Shown piece after piece: positions 1 to 9,037 of a stretch of 26,337 nt of DNA. Each line of letters starts with the position of its first letter. The first letter of the stretch is position 1. Location: NCBI GenBank assembly GCA_003427395.1, contig BFEA01000401.1, positions 1,335,959 through 1,362,295 on the forward strand. Direction: 5' to 3'. Origin of the DNA: Chara braunii (Eukaryota; Streptophyta; Charophyceae; Charales; Characeae). The position numbers and the translations under genes were made by a program. The notes under the pieces are model-generated. The model was not told the origin of the DNA, searched no databases, and saw only the letters and a program-made list of their open reading frames with translations.

Positions 1-58
<58 letters not shown>
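1..58. repeat. Compound (CT)n(GT)n microsatellite
   Basis: Seven CT units run directly into about 22 GT units, and the window begins inside the tract. The same CT-then-GT arrangement recurs at 8934-9037 and, on the other strand, at 5802-5892. Confidence 0.97.
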
Positions 59-59
<1 letters not shown>

Positions 60-60
<1 letters not shown>

Positions 61-280
61 CAGCTCCTTCAGTCCATACTCACACCGGGATTTCTTTTCC
101 ATGTATCTGTCCGCAGTTACGGGCATACTGACTTCTGGGACCTTTTGGGACATACTCGCACTGGGACTTCCGGCAACTTAGGGCAACTTAGGGCACACTC
201 ACACTCTGACTATGCTTACGATATACTGACACTGAGACCCTCTGGGACATACTCACACTGCGCCCCGCCTGACGCGGTGC
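60..280. repeat. Degenerate minisatellite, CATACTCACACTGGGACTT-like units
   Basis: Imperfect units built around (G)GACATACTCACACTGGGACTTC recur about every 30-45 bp, for example near 75, 150, 205 and 247. A nine-base duplication, GGCAACTTA, is also present near 173-190. Related units reappear at 4325-4420, so this is a dispersed family and not only a local array. No coding potential is apparent. Confidence 0.6.
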
Positions 281-1331
281 GCCTCTGACTTGTTTTCCTT
301 AACTACACATCTGATCTAACTGACCAGAGCCCACAGCTCTGCTCTCTGGGAGATCATATGAAGATCAGCCGGTGGGCAAGAGGCGACTGAAGAGGCAAAC
401 AGCAGCTAGCAGCAAGGGGCTTAAACCACCGGTACCTGGCCCAGCTATCGGCCGCAGAGAAAAATAGACTAGAAACATGTTCCTAATTTGGGCGCTCCTG
501 TAGTGGCCCCTACATTTCCTAAAATTGTGGCTGGCTTGTTAACGGGCACAACTCAACTTCAGGAAGTACTGGCGGTTTACGCCTCACTCGACTGTTTTTA
601 CTTTTGCAAGAAGCTCTAGCTGCCGTACATACATGGCCGCAATGGAAGACGCTAGATATACCAAAGGCCAGAAGAGGCACCCTGTTCGAGGCACTTCTGT
701 CACCATAGCTTTTCTTAACGCTCTGTCAATCCCCCTGGGTAACCTGGGGTAATCAATGCTAAAGGGATCCCCTCTCATGTCTGCTTCATCATTCATTCTG
801 TTGTAGAGGGACGCTGGACGCGTTTTCCAACAGGTGTAGCTCCCCACCACCAGAAGATGGAGCAACCAGGGGCAGTTGCTGGGGTTGGCTGCTCATACCC
901 ACCCCTCTAGTAGAAGTAGCTGGTCCAAAAAAAAAAAAAAAAAAAAAAAAGATCGCTGCAGCCGTCAGCAGCCCTAGCAGGTCTTGTGAAACGAGCAAAA
1001 GCCATGATTTCTTGAACCGAACAGTCCGGCCTCCCCCAAAGATCTTACTGGGCAAAACTCCTTGAAAGATCTGACTTTGAGTTTCGCCGCACGCCACGGA
1101 GCTTTCAGTCGTGTCGTGGAGATCCCTTCATCATCTACTTTAAATTTGCACCTCCCTTCCATCTTCAAGGGCTTACATAGCCCACCCAGCCCTTCCAACT
1201 CTGCCGAGCCGCGACAGAACCGTTGTTTCTTCGCCAGCACTTACGCTGCTGCACCTCTGGGTGCCCGCTTCCTTGCCAGCGCTTTCTTTCATAGTAACGG
1301 TGACAGAAGATCCTCCCTTTACCACCTACCT
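281..1331. other. Anonymous stretch, no gene seen
   Basis: Only short overlapping open frames on both strands, none with recognisable protein features. It contains a run of 24 A at 927-950 that may be the tail of an old retrotransposed sequence on the plus strand, although nothing recognisable lies upstream of it. Near 418-435 the minus strand carries a copy of the GGTACCGGTGGTTTAA motif discussed with the palindrome at 24695. Confidence 0.5.
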
Positions 1332-1427
1332 GTCCTTTGGTACATCCGTTAAAATTGGGACGATACCGAGAAGATTAGCATGGTCCTTGCGCAAGGATGA
1401 CACACTTAAGTCGAGAAAAGCTACTCC
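1332..1427 (+). pseudogene. U6 spliceosomal snRNA relic (copy 1)
   Basis: The order of U6 landmarks is preserved: a 5' hairpin (GTCCTTTGGTACATCC), then TTAAAATTGGGACGATAC, then GAGAAGATTAGCATGG, then CTTGCGCAAGGATGACAC and TCGAGAAA. Known U6 function is the catalytic core of the spliceosome; the ACAGAGA box is changed here (ACCGAGA) and the AGC triad region is kept. The 5' hairpin is of plant rather than animal type. There is no T-run terminator; instead the copy ends in CCC followed by nine A, as in a retrotransposed U6 pseudogene. The upstream TATA and USE elements of a real plant U6 gene are not apparent. It is almost certainly not functional. Confidence 0.85.
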
Positions 1428-1437
1428 CAAAAAAAAA

Positions 1438-1633
1438 GAAAACTAAAAATCCTCCACCACCTAATGGGTCTCTTATAGACAAACTCCTCCGTTCACTTTC
1501 ACTGACCAATCCTCTGGGTGTTTCTACCTTGGTCGAAAACTAAAAATCCTCCACCGCCTAATGGGTCTCTTATTGCCAAACTCCTCCATTCACTTTCACC
1601 GACCATTCCTCCGAGTGTTTCTACCTTGGTCGA
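1438..1633. repeat. Tandem duplication, two 97-bp copies
   Basis: Copy 1 starts GAAAACTAAAAATCCTCCAC at 1438 and copy 2 starts with the same bases at 1535. Both run through CTAATGGGTCTCTTAT and TTTCTACCTTGGTCGA with scattered substitutions. The array begins directly in the A-rich tail of the U6 relic, so the U6 insertion point and the duplication edge coincide. Confidence 0.92.
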
Positions 1634-1794
1634 TTGAAACTTCACTCTCCGCGATCCCTGACCTAACATCCCAAAACCGTCTTGGCTTCAGTCCAGCGCC
1701 CTTTCCACAAGGTCCCGAAGCAGTCAAGGATAATCTCTGGGCTTCATGTCAGTATTGTCTCCACAAAGGGCACGGGGGAGCACAAGGAATGCCG

Positions 1795-2155
1795 GCCGCA
1801 TTCTCGTAGCACGACAGCAATACGCACGCAAGCTACCTCTCATCCTCGAGCCCCTGATGAGGCTGTGCGCTGGTGAAGCGAAGCCAAGCCAAGATGAATC
1901 TCCCATTGCCAGCAATGACACCTCTCCGTTCTCGTCAGCCTTTTTTGAGTCCTTCCACGCCTCTTGAGCCGGCTGACTGCATTCTTGTTGCACGACATGA
2001 ATGCACAATCTACCCCTGATTAGGCTGTGCGCCGGTGAAGCCAAGCCACGATGGATCTACCATTGCCAGCAACGACACCCCTCAGTTCTCATCAGCCTTT
2101 TGCAACGAATTATCACATTGTTAGAGTCCTTCCACCCCTCTCATAGCTGACTGCA
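1795..2155. repeat. Tandem duplication, two copies of about 180 bp
   Basis: The two copies (about 1795-1975 and 1976-2155) share GCATTCTYGTWGCACGAC, CCCCTGATKAGGCTGTGCGC, CATTGCCAGCAAYGACACC, TTCTCRTCAGCCTTTT and GAGTCCTTCCAC. Divergence is considerable, with several indels. No open frame crosses both copies convincingly. Confidence 0.85.
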
Positions 2156-3003
2156 ATTCCCTCGTCCCCCCCGAGCAGCTGCCTTTTCAGCCGTCGAGGT
2201 TTTCCGTTTCCCGGACCTGGAAAGACGATGACTAAAGTCGTCTCTCCATTTACGCATGTTATCCTTGTATGCTGTCAAGGTTCAATTCCCGGCGTGTGTA
2301 CCACCCAAGAAGGGAGGGAGGGAGGGGGGCGGGGGAGGGGAATAGGAAGACTGCCGTCGCAACAATGTCACGCAGCCAATACTACCCAGCAACACAGTGG
2401 GGTAATAGGCTGCGCGATGGCATCTGCCAAAGATCCGAGCCTAGCTCAGCTTCTTAACCATGATAGAAGAAGCACAGCCCTAGCAAGATGCCAGGCTGCG
2501 CAATGTTTAACGAGAGTCAATAATGCCATGGTGAACGAAAAAAGCCTAGCTTTTCTCAAGGTTGATTTTGGCAGTTGACAGTGAGTCAATTTGGGATGCA
2601 CTACTGCTGTGCAGTGCTGGTCTGCTTCACAATCACATCTCCAATCACCAGAGCTTCCAGCCCTCCAGTATATTCGCAAAAACATTGTCTAGCTCCAGCC
2701 ATGCTCTAGTATTCAACACTCACTTCCCTCCCTTGTTGACATTGGATCGTCTACTGCGCCCATTCCATACTAGAGAGACGTGATGCTCTCGTATGCGACG
2801 GGCAGACACAATCGCGCACCGGACACATTATACTAATGCTTTCGTATGGCAATGATCAAACACACACACAATTGGGCACCAGACAGAATGCTACCGTCTT
2901 CCCCCAAACACAACACACCCTCATTTTTGACTGTATCGGGCCAGAAATTAACCTCGTATACGTTCATTTTCAGGGTGCGTTTGAACTTTGAAGTGATGTT
3001 ATA
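2156..3003. other. Anonymous stretch with a G-rich run
   Basis: No gene recognised. A purine run GGGAGGGAGGGAGGGG near 2311-2330 could form a G-quadruplex on the plus strand. The rest is unremarkable mixed sequence with short open frames on both strands that lack splice-site or domain support. Confidence 0.5.
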
Positions 3004-3740
3004 ATGTGCCCGTCAACAACAGATGGTTAACAGAGTGTCACAAGACAAGGGCCACCACTCTCCCATTCAGTGGAACAGCTCTCACATTCAATCACCACCC
3101 ACCAACAATGCACAACGCAGCAGTGGTGACCCTAATTCCTGTAACATACACTGCCATGGTCTCTCTCTCACAGAGAAACACCGGAGGGGGTGAATACCAA
3201 GAACCGATATTTGTAAACACCTCACGGAGTACAAAAGGGGTCCGTCCTGCAGAAGATTGCCATAACAACATACACCGCCATCGTCCCTCACCATGGAATA
3301 CGGGAGGGGCGGCGAATGACAAGAACGGTATTTGTAACCACCTCACAGAGTGTAAAAGGTTTCCTGCAGAAATGAGCCAGTGCTCAGTGATGCTTAACAA
3401 TGGACGGTAAACAGTGCCACACTCAGAGAAGGAAGGACGACCACTCCCGCATTCCTTGTAGTAATGACCACCACCTACACATACCACCACAACATTGGTG
3501 ACCCAGATTGCTGTGACATACAGCAGCATAGGGCCTCGCTGCACTACAAAAGACGAGACATATGGTGGTGTATCTTTCCACATTCTACAGGAAGATTCAT
3601 TCCCATTTTGCACATTTGGAGAGCAGTGCGGAGAGGCCCATTGTCTCACCCTGGAATACCAGAGCGGCGAGTACCAAGAACCACTCTTCATAAGCACAGC
3701 TTGTAAAGGGCAAACTTTTCTGGGTTCTGCAGAAATGAGG
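3004..3740. repeat. Diverged triplicated repeat
   Basis: Three diverged copies can be aligned by eye: about 3004-3250, 3250-3385 (partial) and 3385-3740. Shared landmarks are GGAATACSRGAGGGG, the segment AYGGTATTTGTAAMCACCTCAC, AGTGTAAAAGG, CCTGCAGAAATGAG and GGTGACCCTAATT/GGTGACCCAGATT followed by GTRACATAC. The copies differ by many substitutions and indels, so the duplication is old. Confidence 0.7.
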
Positions 3741-3886
3741 CTGGGCGCGTGCAGTGATGGTGCCATAATGTCATGATAATGATCAATGCCTTTCTTTTTA
3801 GGGAGGGGGGAGCGGGGAAGGGGTTGGGGGAACCAGTTTGCCTCCTTTTCGGCCTTTTCTGCTTTTGCCCAAGTGTTTGCAGACAA
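3092..3886 (-). CDS. 264-codon open frame across the triplicated repeat, unsupported as a gene
   Basis: This is the longest uninterrupted frame in the window. Its inferred protein repeats the same blocks as the DNA: SAEPRKVCPLQAV, SAGNLLHSVRWLQ and SAGRTPFVLREV, then GSWYSPLWYSR and GSWYSPPPVFL, and later YVTAIWVTNVVVVCVGGG and YVTGIRVTTAALCIVGGW. Two of the copies are therefore read in the same frame over most of their length. No known family is recognised, and there is no signal peptide, clear domain or Kozak-like support for the start. A frame kept through diverged repeats can reflect either coding constraint or chance because stops are rare in this base composition. I lean towards non-coding. 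Confidence 0.15.
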   Translation of the reverse strand: MSANTWAKAEKAEKEANWFPQPLPRSPLPKKKGIDHYHDIMAPSLHAPSLISAEPRKVCPLQAVLMKSGSWYSPLWYSRVRQWASPHCSPNVQNGNESSCRMWKDTPPYVSSFVVQRGPMLLYVTAIWVTNVVVVCVGGGHYYKECGSGRPSFSECGTVYRPLLSITEHWLISAGNLLHSVRWLQIPFLSFAAPPVFHGEGRWRCMLLWQSSAGRTPFVLREVFTNIGSWYSPPPVFLCERETMAVYVTGIRVTTAALCIVGGW

Positions 3887-5797
3887 TACAAAAGGATGGA
3901 GCCGCGCGTAGATAGCAGATACCCCGCCTTAGATCTCTGCACCCCTGAAACTTACCGCGGGGTTTTCTCACTTCCTTGAATTCTCTGAACCGCACCTTTG
4001 CTTCGGGGAGGAAAAAGCTTAATAAATGTGTTCTGCAGGAGAAACACAGCCCCTGTTTGGCACCGTGCGCAGTCCGCAAAGCCAACTAAAAACCATGTTT
4101 CTGCAGGAAACGAAGAAAACGTAGGGGCCAAAACCACTTTTCTCTCAAGTGTCTCCCTCCTGCAGGCCATTGCGGCAGGAAAGATACAGAAAGCATACTC
4201 CTCCAGAGAACATAGCGTAGGGCAGGGCACACGGTCAATTTCACCAAAGAAGCATGCGGACAAATTGTGAAAACAAAAGTCTACATGCCATGACATAACG
4301 TAAATTCCTCTGGGTATGAAGTTGTCCAGACTATGGTCGTACTTACATCAGGACTTCTTTCACTTCAGGTTGTGCAGAGTAAGGTCATACTCACACTAGG
4401 ACTGTTTCCACTTCTCTGTGGGCGTAATTGCGGTCAGGTGCATCCAGGCCAGGTCGGAAAAGCGGACATAAACATCCAGGAAAGCCCTGGTGTGGGTCAG
4501 TATGCTCCTAAGTCAAGCTCAAGCGGAATGCGCATGCCGATTGGCATGGAGCACTTGCGTTCAGAACCCGGATCCGAAGCACAGAAAGAGGATGAGCAAA
4601 AGGCAGCTATGGCAAGACCTTCGCCAAGAATGATGCACAAAGCAAAAATGCAAGCTGCCGTACGTCTCAGAAGGGAGGCGAGCGTGGGTGTTGTTGACTC
4701 AAAAATTCAAAATGGGATGCACGGACCGATCAAGCAAGCCATGGCGTAAAATAATGTGGAACATGGATGTGCAAAAGAAACTGCACCAGGTTAGCTACAT
4801 TGGCCTCCAGAAGACCGTGGAGACTGGAGCTGCGCAACACATGGTCTGGATTATCTGCACTCACTACGGTAGCACACATCACCGAACTTCTCTCGCCGTC
4901 ATCAACCCGTCCTGTGGCATTTCAATAGGCGAGTACGCACCCCCCCAACCCCTCCTCCCTGCAATCCAACTAACTTCTTCATTATATCTCCTGGCAACAA
5001 AAACGCAGTGAAAGCAAACAGACAAAATGGCACTTACTTCTGTATGCCGTGCCGTGACTGGTATCGCACGGTGTGCCAGTGGCCAAATGGAAGAGTGCAC
5101 GGAAATCTCGGGGGTAGCCTACATCCATGTGCGTACAGGATGGGTTAGGTGTCTCGAGGCGCGACGGATAGGCAGTTCGGAGACAAGGTACATATTTGGA
5201 ACCAATTTCTCGTGGGTGACGTTGCAGTCCTCTCTCTACCGATCTGGACGAGATCTGGGCGGTGAGCGATCTGGGCGGAACGAGAGGCAAACCTCCTTCA
5301 GAAAGCCTTTCCTTTGAACTGAGGACATTCAAATGTGATTCAGCCATCGCATGACAGATTGGTGCGAGTAGCTGTGCTGACACGGATAAAGAAACGGAGA
5401 GGTTAGTCCGGTGTAAGAGAGTCTTTACTGGACTGATAAACGGCCGATGGTCTTCTTTTTCAACAAAAAAAAAATGGGAGCTGCATCCGGAGTACAGCAG
5501 CGGTGTCATTTTGGGTACGGACGACCATCTGCAAGAATGAGCCCCTTGCAATGCATGCAAAAACAAATCAGCACTTGACAATACTACCCATCATTCTAAT
5601 TCTGCCAGCACAGAGAGTACAACTTTGTTGTGCGGTGGAGTGAGTGCAGCTCACCAAACACAACCGAGTCAGTGAAATCGGTGGGAAACTACCTCCAGTT
5701 CAATAAACAAACAAGAGGCGCATTTGAAATTTCAAATGTGCATCAAAGGCGTGCTGGAGGTCACTGTACGTACACCTTACACAGAACAACCACCACT

Positions 5798-5801
<4 letters not shown>
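3741..5801. other. Anonymous stretch, no supported gene
   Basis: Contains CTGCAGG-centred short motifs (near 4035, 4103 and 4160) and, at 4325-4420, two units of the minisatellite family found at 60-280. Two longish frames occur: a plus-strand one of 138 codons at 4333-4749, whose N-terminal part is translated minisatellite, and a minus-strand one of 199 codons at 4982-5581. Neither shows a domain, exon boundary or family resemblance that I can defend. A short direct repeat GATCTGGGCGG occurs twice near 5254-5278. Confidence 0.45.

Positions 5802-5892
<91 letters not shown>
5802..5892. repeat. Compound (CA)n(GA)n microsatellite
   Basis: About 16 CA units switch without interruption to about 29 GA units. 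Read on the minus strand this is (CT)n(GT)n-type order (TC then TG), the same as at 1-58 and 8934-9037. Confidence 0.98.
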
Positions 5893-5894
<2 letters not shown>

Positions 5895-6291
5895 TCAACA
5901 AGCTCAACGCGTAGGAGGAGAATTGCTGAAAACGTGCAACATTTGCTTATTCGCAGAAGGAAGGAGGAAGCCGCTCTCTTTTGCAGCGGCCCTCAGCATC
6001 AACAAACCAAGATATTTAACTACCTTGGCAATTTCCTCTACATGCCTAACAGCAACCCCATCCCATCCTCTGACCACCCCCCGCCCATCCCCTCTTTTCA
6101 GAACCTCTCTTCCCACCCCATCCGACCATTCCCACTACCTTCACCACCACTACTTTCCCCCACGTTGGAAATCATCATTAATTGCTAGCCACTACTGCTA
6201 TTCTCATCTCGTACTAACCTCTGCTGCTACTGGTTGGTAATTGGCATGTCCAACACCATCTTGCCTGTAATTTCTCATACCATTGCTTCTC

Positions 6292-6330
<39 letters not shown>

Positions 6331-6604
6331 GTCGTGTGATAACATGCTCTTCCCTTCCCTTCTCTCTTACGACATCAAACCTTAAAAGGAGACAAAAAGG
6401 GGTTCGGGACAGGAGGGTATTCAAGGGAAAGGAAAGTGATCTAACCTGATGACAAAGTATCTCACAGAAGGAACCTCGGCATAGAGGTCAAGAAGAAAGA
6501 TATCCCTCACACGCAATAGGATTGTGGGCAATCGCGAGCGTCTTGATGCCCTCCTGTTCGCTTTCGGGCCACTGAATCACACGTCATACAGAAATACAAG
6601 GGGA
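5893..6604. other. Pyrimidine-rich 3' flank of the minus-strand gene
   Basis: This lies downstream of the stop codon of the minus-strand gene and so probably holds its 3' untranslated region and intergenic sequence. The plus strand is C/T-rich around 6050-6160. No AATAAA is visible on the minus strand immediately below 6605, so the poly(A) site cannot be placed. The exceptional C-run inside it is listed separately. Confidence 0.45.
6293..6328. repeat. Uninterrupted run of 36 C
   Basis: Position 6292 is A and 6293-6328 are all C, followed by GGG. The minus strand is therefore a run of 36 G, capable of G-quadruplexes, and the plus strand of an i-motif. If transcribed with the minus-strand gene, the G-run would fall in or just past its 3' untranslated region. 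Runs of this length are often mis-sized by sequencing. Confidence 0.95.
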
Positions 6605-7039
6605 TCATGCTGCTGCTTGGTCCTGTGGTCCTGAAACATACTGCGGGGGTGCAACAGAGGACATTCCATAAGGTTGGGAGTTGGAACCTGCAGCTGATAC
6701 CGGGACCGATGACACGGGTGCTGCTCCTGCCACAGCGGCTGGCACTCCTGGACCATATCCACTCACAGGGACAGGACCTGAATAAGCCTGCATGCCTGTT
6801 CCACTTGGCACAGCGCCAGGACCACCATAGATGGGTCCAATCGTGGGAGCCGTCACACCTGCTGTGAACCCTTGTGGGGCTGTGTACCCTCCTGTTGGGC
6901 CACTGGACTGCAAGGGTTGTGAATAGCCACCATAGCTACCGGCATACACCCCTGCTCCTGGGACAGCACCTGGTCCTCCATATGCTCCCGCTGGTGCAGC
7001 GGCCACAAATCCCTGCGTTCCATATGATGTATACACGTT
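6605..7039 (-). CDS. Terminal exon, Gly/Pro/Tyr/Ala-rich low-complexity C-terminus
   Basis: The exon opens after a good acceptor (TTCGCTTGCAG) with Asn-Val-Tyr in phase 0 and runs 144 codons to TGA at 6607-6605. The protein is low complexity throughout: it starts NVYTSYGTQGFVAAAPAG, has two copies of YGGPGAVP (GAYGGPGAVPGAG, IYGGPGAVPSGTG) and repeated GGYSQP, GGYTAPQGF, YGPGVPAA and QPYGMSS motifs, and ends in QDQAAA. Such tails are typical of RNA-binding and prion-like proteins (plant KH or RRM proteins often have Tyr-Gly-Gln-Pro tails), where they promote condensate formation. No folded domain is present in this exon, so the family remains unassigned. The frame and acceptor match the exon at 12624-12666 across a 5584-bp intron. 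Confidence 0.8.
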   Translation of the reverse strand, partial: NVYTSYGTQGFVAAAPAGAYGGPGAVPGAGVYAGSYGGYSQPLQSSGPTGGYTAPQGFTAGVTAPTIGPIYGGPGAVPSGTGMQAYSGPVPVSGYGPGVPAAVAGAAPVSSVPVSAAGSNSQPYGMSSVAPPQYVSGPQDQAAA

Positions 7040-7311
7040 CTGCAAGCGAACACACATCCACGGTCGGCCGGCAGAGATCAGAATACTAGCTGCTACACAC
7101 AGTCGCAACACACGCATCATCAGAGTATGGGGCGAGCTGGGTGAGAGACAGCAAGAGGAGGGGAATTCCCACCACTCATCGCCTGCAATTCTGTTGAGGG
7201 CACCAGATGAAGTGGAGTTGGAACGGGGGGGCAGGGAGGGTGGTGTGGTGGGTGGGACCAAGAAAATGAAGGTACCACGAGTTGCCAAAACAAATCAGAA
7301 GGTTTCCTGAC

Positions 7312-8008
7312 ATTTATTTTGATCAATGCCTGAGAAATTTTTCTAGTCGTATGAATAACTGTTGGGACAACTGGGTTTCCTGCTTTACTGGCTGGAAGTA
7401 TTTGTAGTGCCTTTGGTAGCTGCTTCAGGGTTTGCTTGGTGGGCATTTTTTCTGACTTCTTGTTATACACGCCTCGTGGGCTCGATCCCTGTATTTCTGT
7501 CAAGTTTGATGTCTGAGGACTCGATTGCTGTATCTCCTTTAGGGTGACTGTGTATTTGCTTCGTGTGGACTTCTGCGTGGTATTCGAACCGGGGACGCTT
7601 TGCTAAGGACCGGTACTTGTTTTTTCGGCCCTGGGTAATATTTTGTTGTAGGTATCTAGACCTTTTTTTAGCGCTTAGGACGTAGACTTGGTAGTTATTT
7701 ACTGTATTTTTTGCCTGTTCTAGGGCCTTCGGTGTACGTCGGTTTTTTCCTTCTCTTGGCTGGTATATGTAGTGTAGCTTTTTCCTGTTGTTTCATCCAG
7801 CGCGAGGTAGCGTGACCCCTGATGAAGCCGGACAGGCGACCGGCAGAAACACGGTGTTGGGTCTTTTCGCCTGACATCGCTGTGCTTTCATGTTTATCTT
7901 TTGAATATACCTGCGCTCGGTTCTTTGTCTTCTTCGTCTTGTCCTTTTGAGTAGTTTGCCCTGTGCACACTGCTTATCTGTGTTTAAACGTGTGTTTGAA
8001 TCCCTGAC
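7312..8008 (+). mobile_element. Penelope-like element terminal-repeat fragment (inferred)
   Basis: A segment of about 700 bp without coding capacity lies between two copies of CCTGAC (7306-7311 and 8003-8008) that could be a target-site duplication. Sequence on either side resembles two parts of the tandem repeat units at 8009-8390, as if one unit had been split by insertion. The segment carries a type I hammerhead ribozyme with a very short stem III (7814-7863). In known biology such ribozymes mark the terminal repeats of Penelope-like retroelements, which also occur in the green lineage. A tRNA B-box-like sequence (GGTTCGAATACC, minus strand, 7590-7579) lies upstream. No reverse transcriptase or GIY-YIG endonuclease is present in the window, so this is a fragment or a non-autonomous copy. 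Confidence 0.55.
7814..7863 (+). ncRNA. Type I hammerhead self-cleaving ribozyme
   Basis: All parts occur in order. Stem I strand GACCC (7814-7818) is followed by the core CTGATGA (7819-7825), then stem II GCCGG (7827-7831) with an 8-base loop and CCGGC (7840-7844), then the core GAAA (7846-7849). A minimal stem III follows (CA, loop CGG, TG; 7850-7856), then TT (7857-7858) and stem I strand GGGTC (7859-7863), which pairs perfectly with GACCC. Predicted self-cleavage is between 7858 and 7859 (GUU site). Beyond a one-sided internal loop, GCG at 7810-7812 can pair with CGC at 7868-7870, extending stem I. The weak point is an A·A mismatch (7826/7845) where active ribozymes usually have a G-C pair at the base of stem II, so activity may be reduced. 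Confidence 0.82.
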
Positions 8009-8390
8009 TAATGAATACTTCTTCATTTCTTTTCTTGATTGATTTGTGTCCATCCTTGCAGAGGGGCCATGCGATCCTCTCTGTACCACTCAATTTTTAA
8101 CTAATGTCTGGACACCAGGGAGGGGGGGCAGGGGGTGCACAAAAAAATGAAGGTACCAGACAGCAGCAGGAGTTGCCTCTGTATCACTCCAATTTTAACC
8201 GATGTCTGGACCCTGAGGGGAGCACTAAGAAAATGGAGGTAACAGACAGCAGCAAGAGTTGCCGGAACAATTCATGATCCTTTTCCGTTTCTTTTCTCGA
8301 TTTTTCCGTGCCATCCTCCCGCAGGGGCCATGTGATCCTCCCTGTATCACGCCAATTTTAACAGATGTCTGGAAGGTCTGATCCTCTCTT
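8009..8390. repeat. Tandem repeat units flanking the ribozyme insertion
   Basis: Shared blocks recur. GGGGCCATGYGATCCTC is at about 8063 and 8326. CTGTATCACNCCAATTTTAAC with GATGTCTGG is at 8087-8111 (diverged), 8180-8209 and 8340-8372. AAAATGRAGGTAMCAGACAGC with AGTTGCC is at 8140-8177 and 8231-8263, and the same block occurs at 7262-7287 just before the inserted segment. The 8.0-8.4 kb array and the 7.25 kb piece therefore belong to one array that was separated by about 700 bp of inserted DNA. Confidence 0.75.
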
Positions 8391-8494
8391 CTACCTCTCC
8401 ATGCCCTTTTTTTTTTTGTGGAGCACAACAGCCTTGAGGCGCCATCGTCAAATTGGCCAGCTCCAGGTAATTCAGAGTTATGATATTCATCTGA

Positions 8495-8556
8495 TAAGCA
8501 GGACTCCAACTCAGGTCTGTTTATCAATAGTTCATGCGTGTACCATTCAGCCACAT
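8495..8556 (-). mobile_element. tRNA-derived SINE head
   Basis: The minus strand shows an RNA polymerase III A box (GTGGCTGAATGG, 8554-8543) and, about 30 bases later, a B box-like GAGTTGGAGTCC (8512-8501). The A box is of tRNA-Leu/Ser type. The head is close to the one at 25632-25687, so both belong to one family. Anticodon pairing is not maintained, so it is not a tRNA gene. Confidence 0.6.
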
Positions 8557-8929
8557 CATCTAATTCCTACTTATTCATACCAGCCAAAATATCACGGGCA
8601 GAAGTCCAGGTGGGGTGCCAGCTGCATGCAAAGTTTCACAAGGTATATATATTTGCAATATGTCTGTGTACATACAAAGCCAGCCTATATTACCTGTAAG
8701 AAGTTAAGAACACATAAAAATTATGCCCAGTTCGAACTAATTGAAGAGCAAGCATGAGTGGACCAAAAAGAAAGCAGGATGGACAAGGCCATGACAACAC
8801 CAATGCAAGAACACCAAGTCCCTCTTAATGAACGCGCGCTGCTTGCCTGTATTCACTCAATACAACAGCACAGTAGTGGCCCCTCAACTCAGGTGTGTTC
8901 ACTTCCACTACTTCCCAATCTATACACTC

Positions 8930-9037
<108 letters not shown>

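Noticed and set aside
1850-2055. CCCCTGATGAGGC...GCGAAGCC (1854) and CCCCTGATTAGGC...GCCAAGCC (2013) look like decayed hammerhead ribozymes.
   Set aside because: The GAAA core is GAAG or CAAG, the second copy has lost CTGATGA, and no complementary stem I strand follows. Only the CTGATGA-like string supports it.
4982-5581. 199-codon minus-strand open frame.
   Set aside because: No recognisable motif, no splice or start context, irregular composition. It may simply be a long chance frame.
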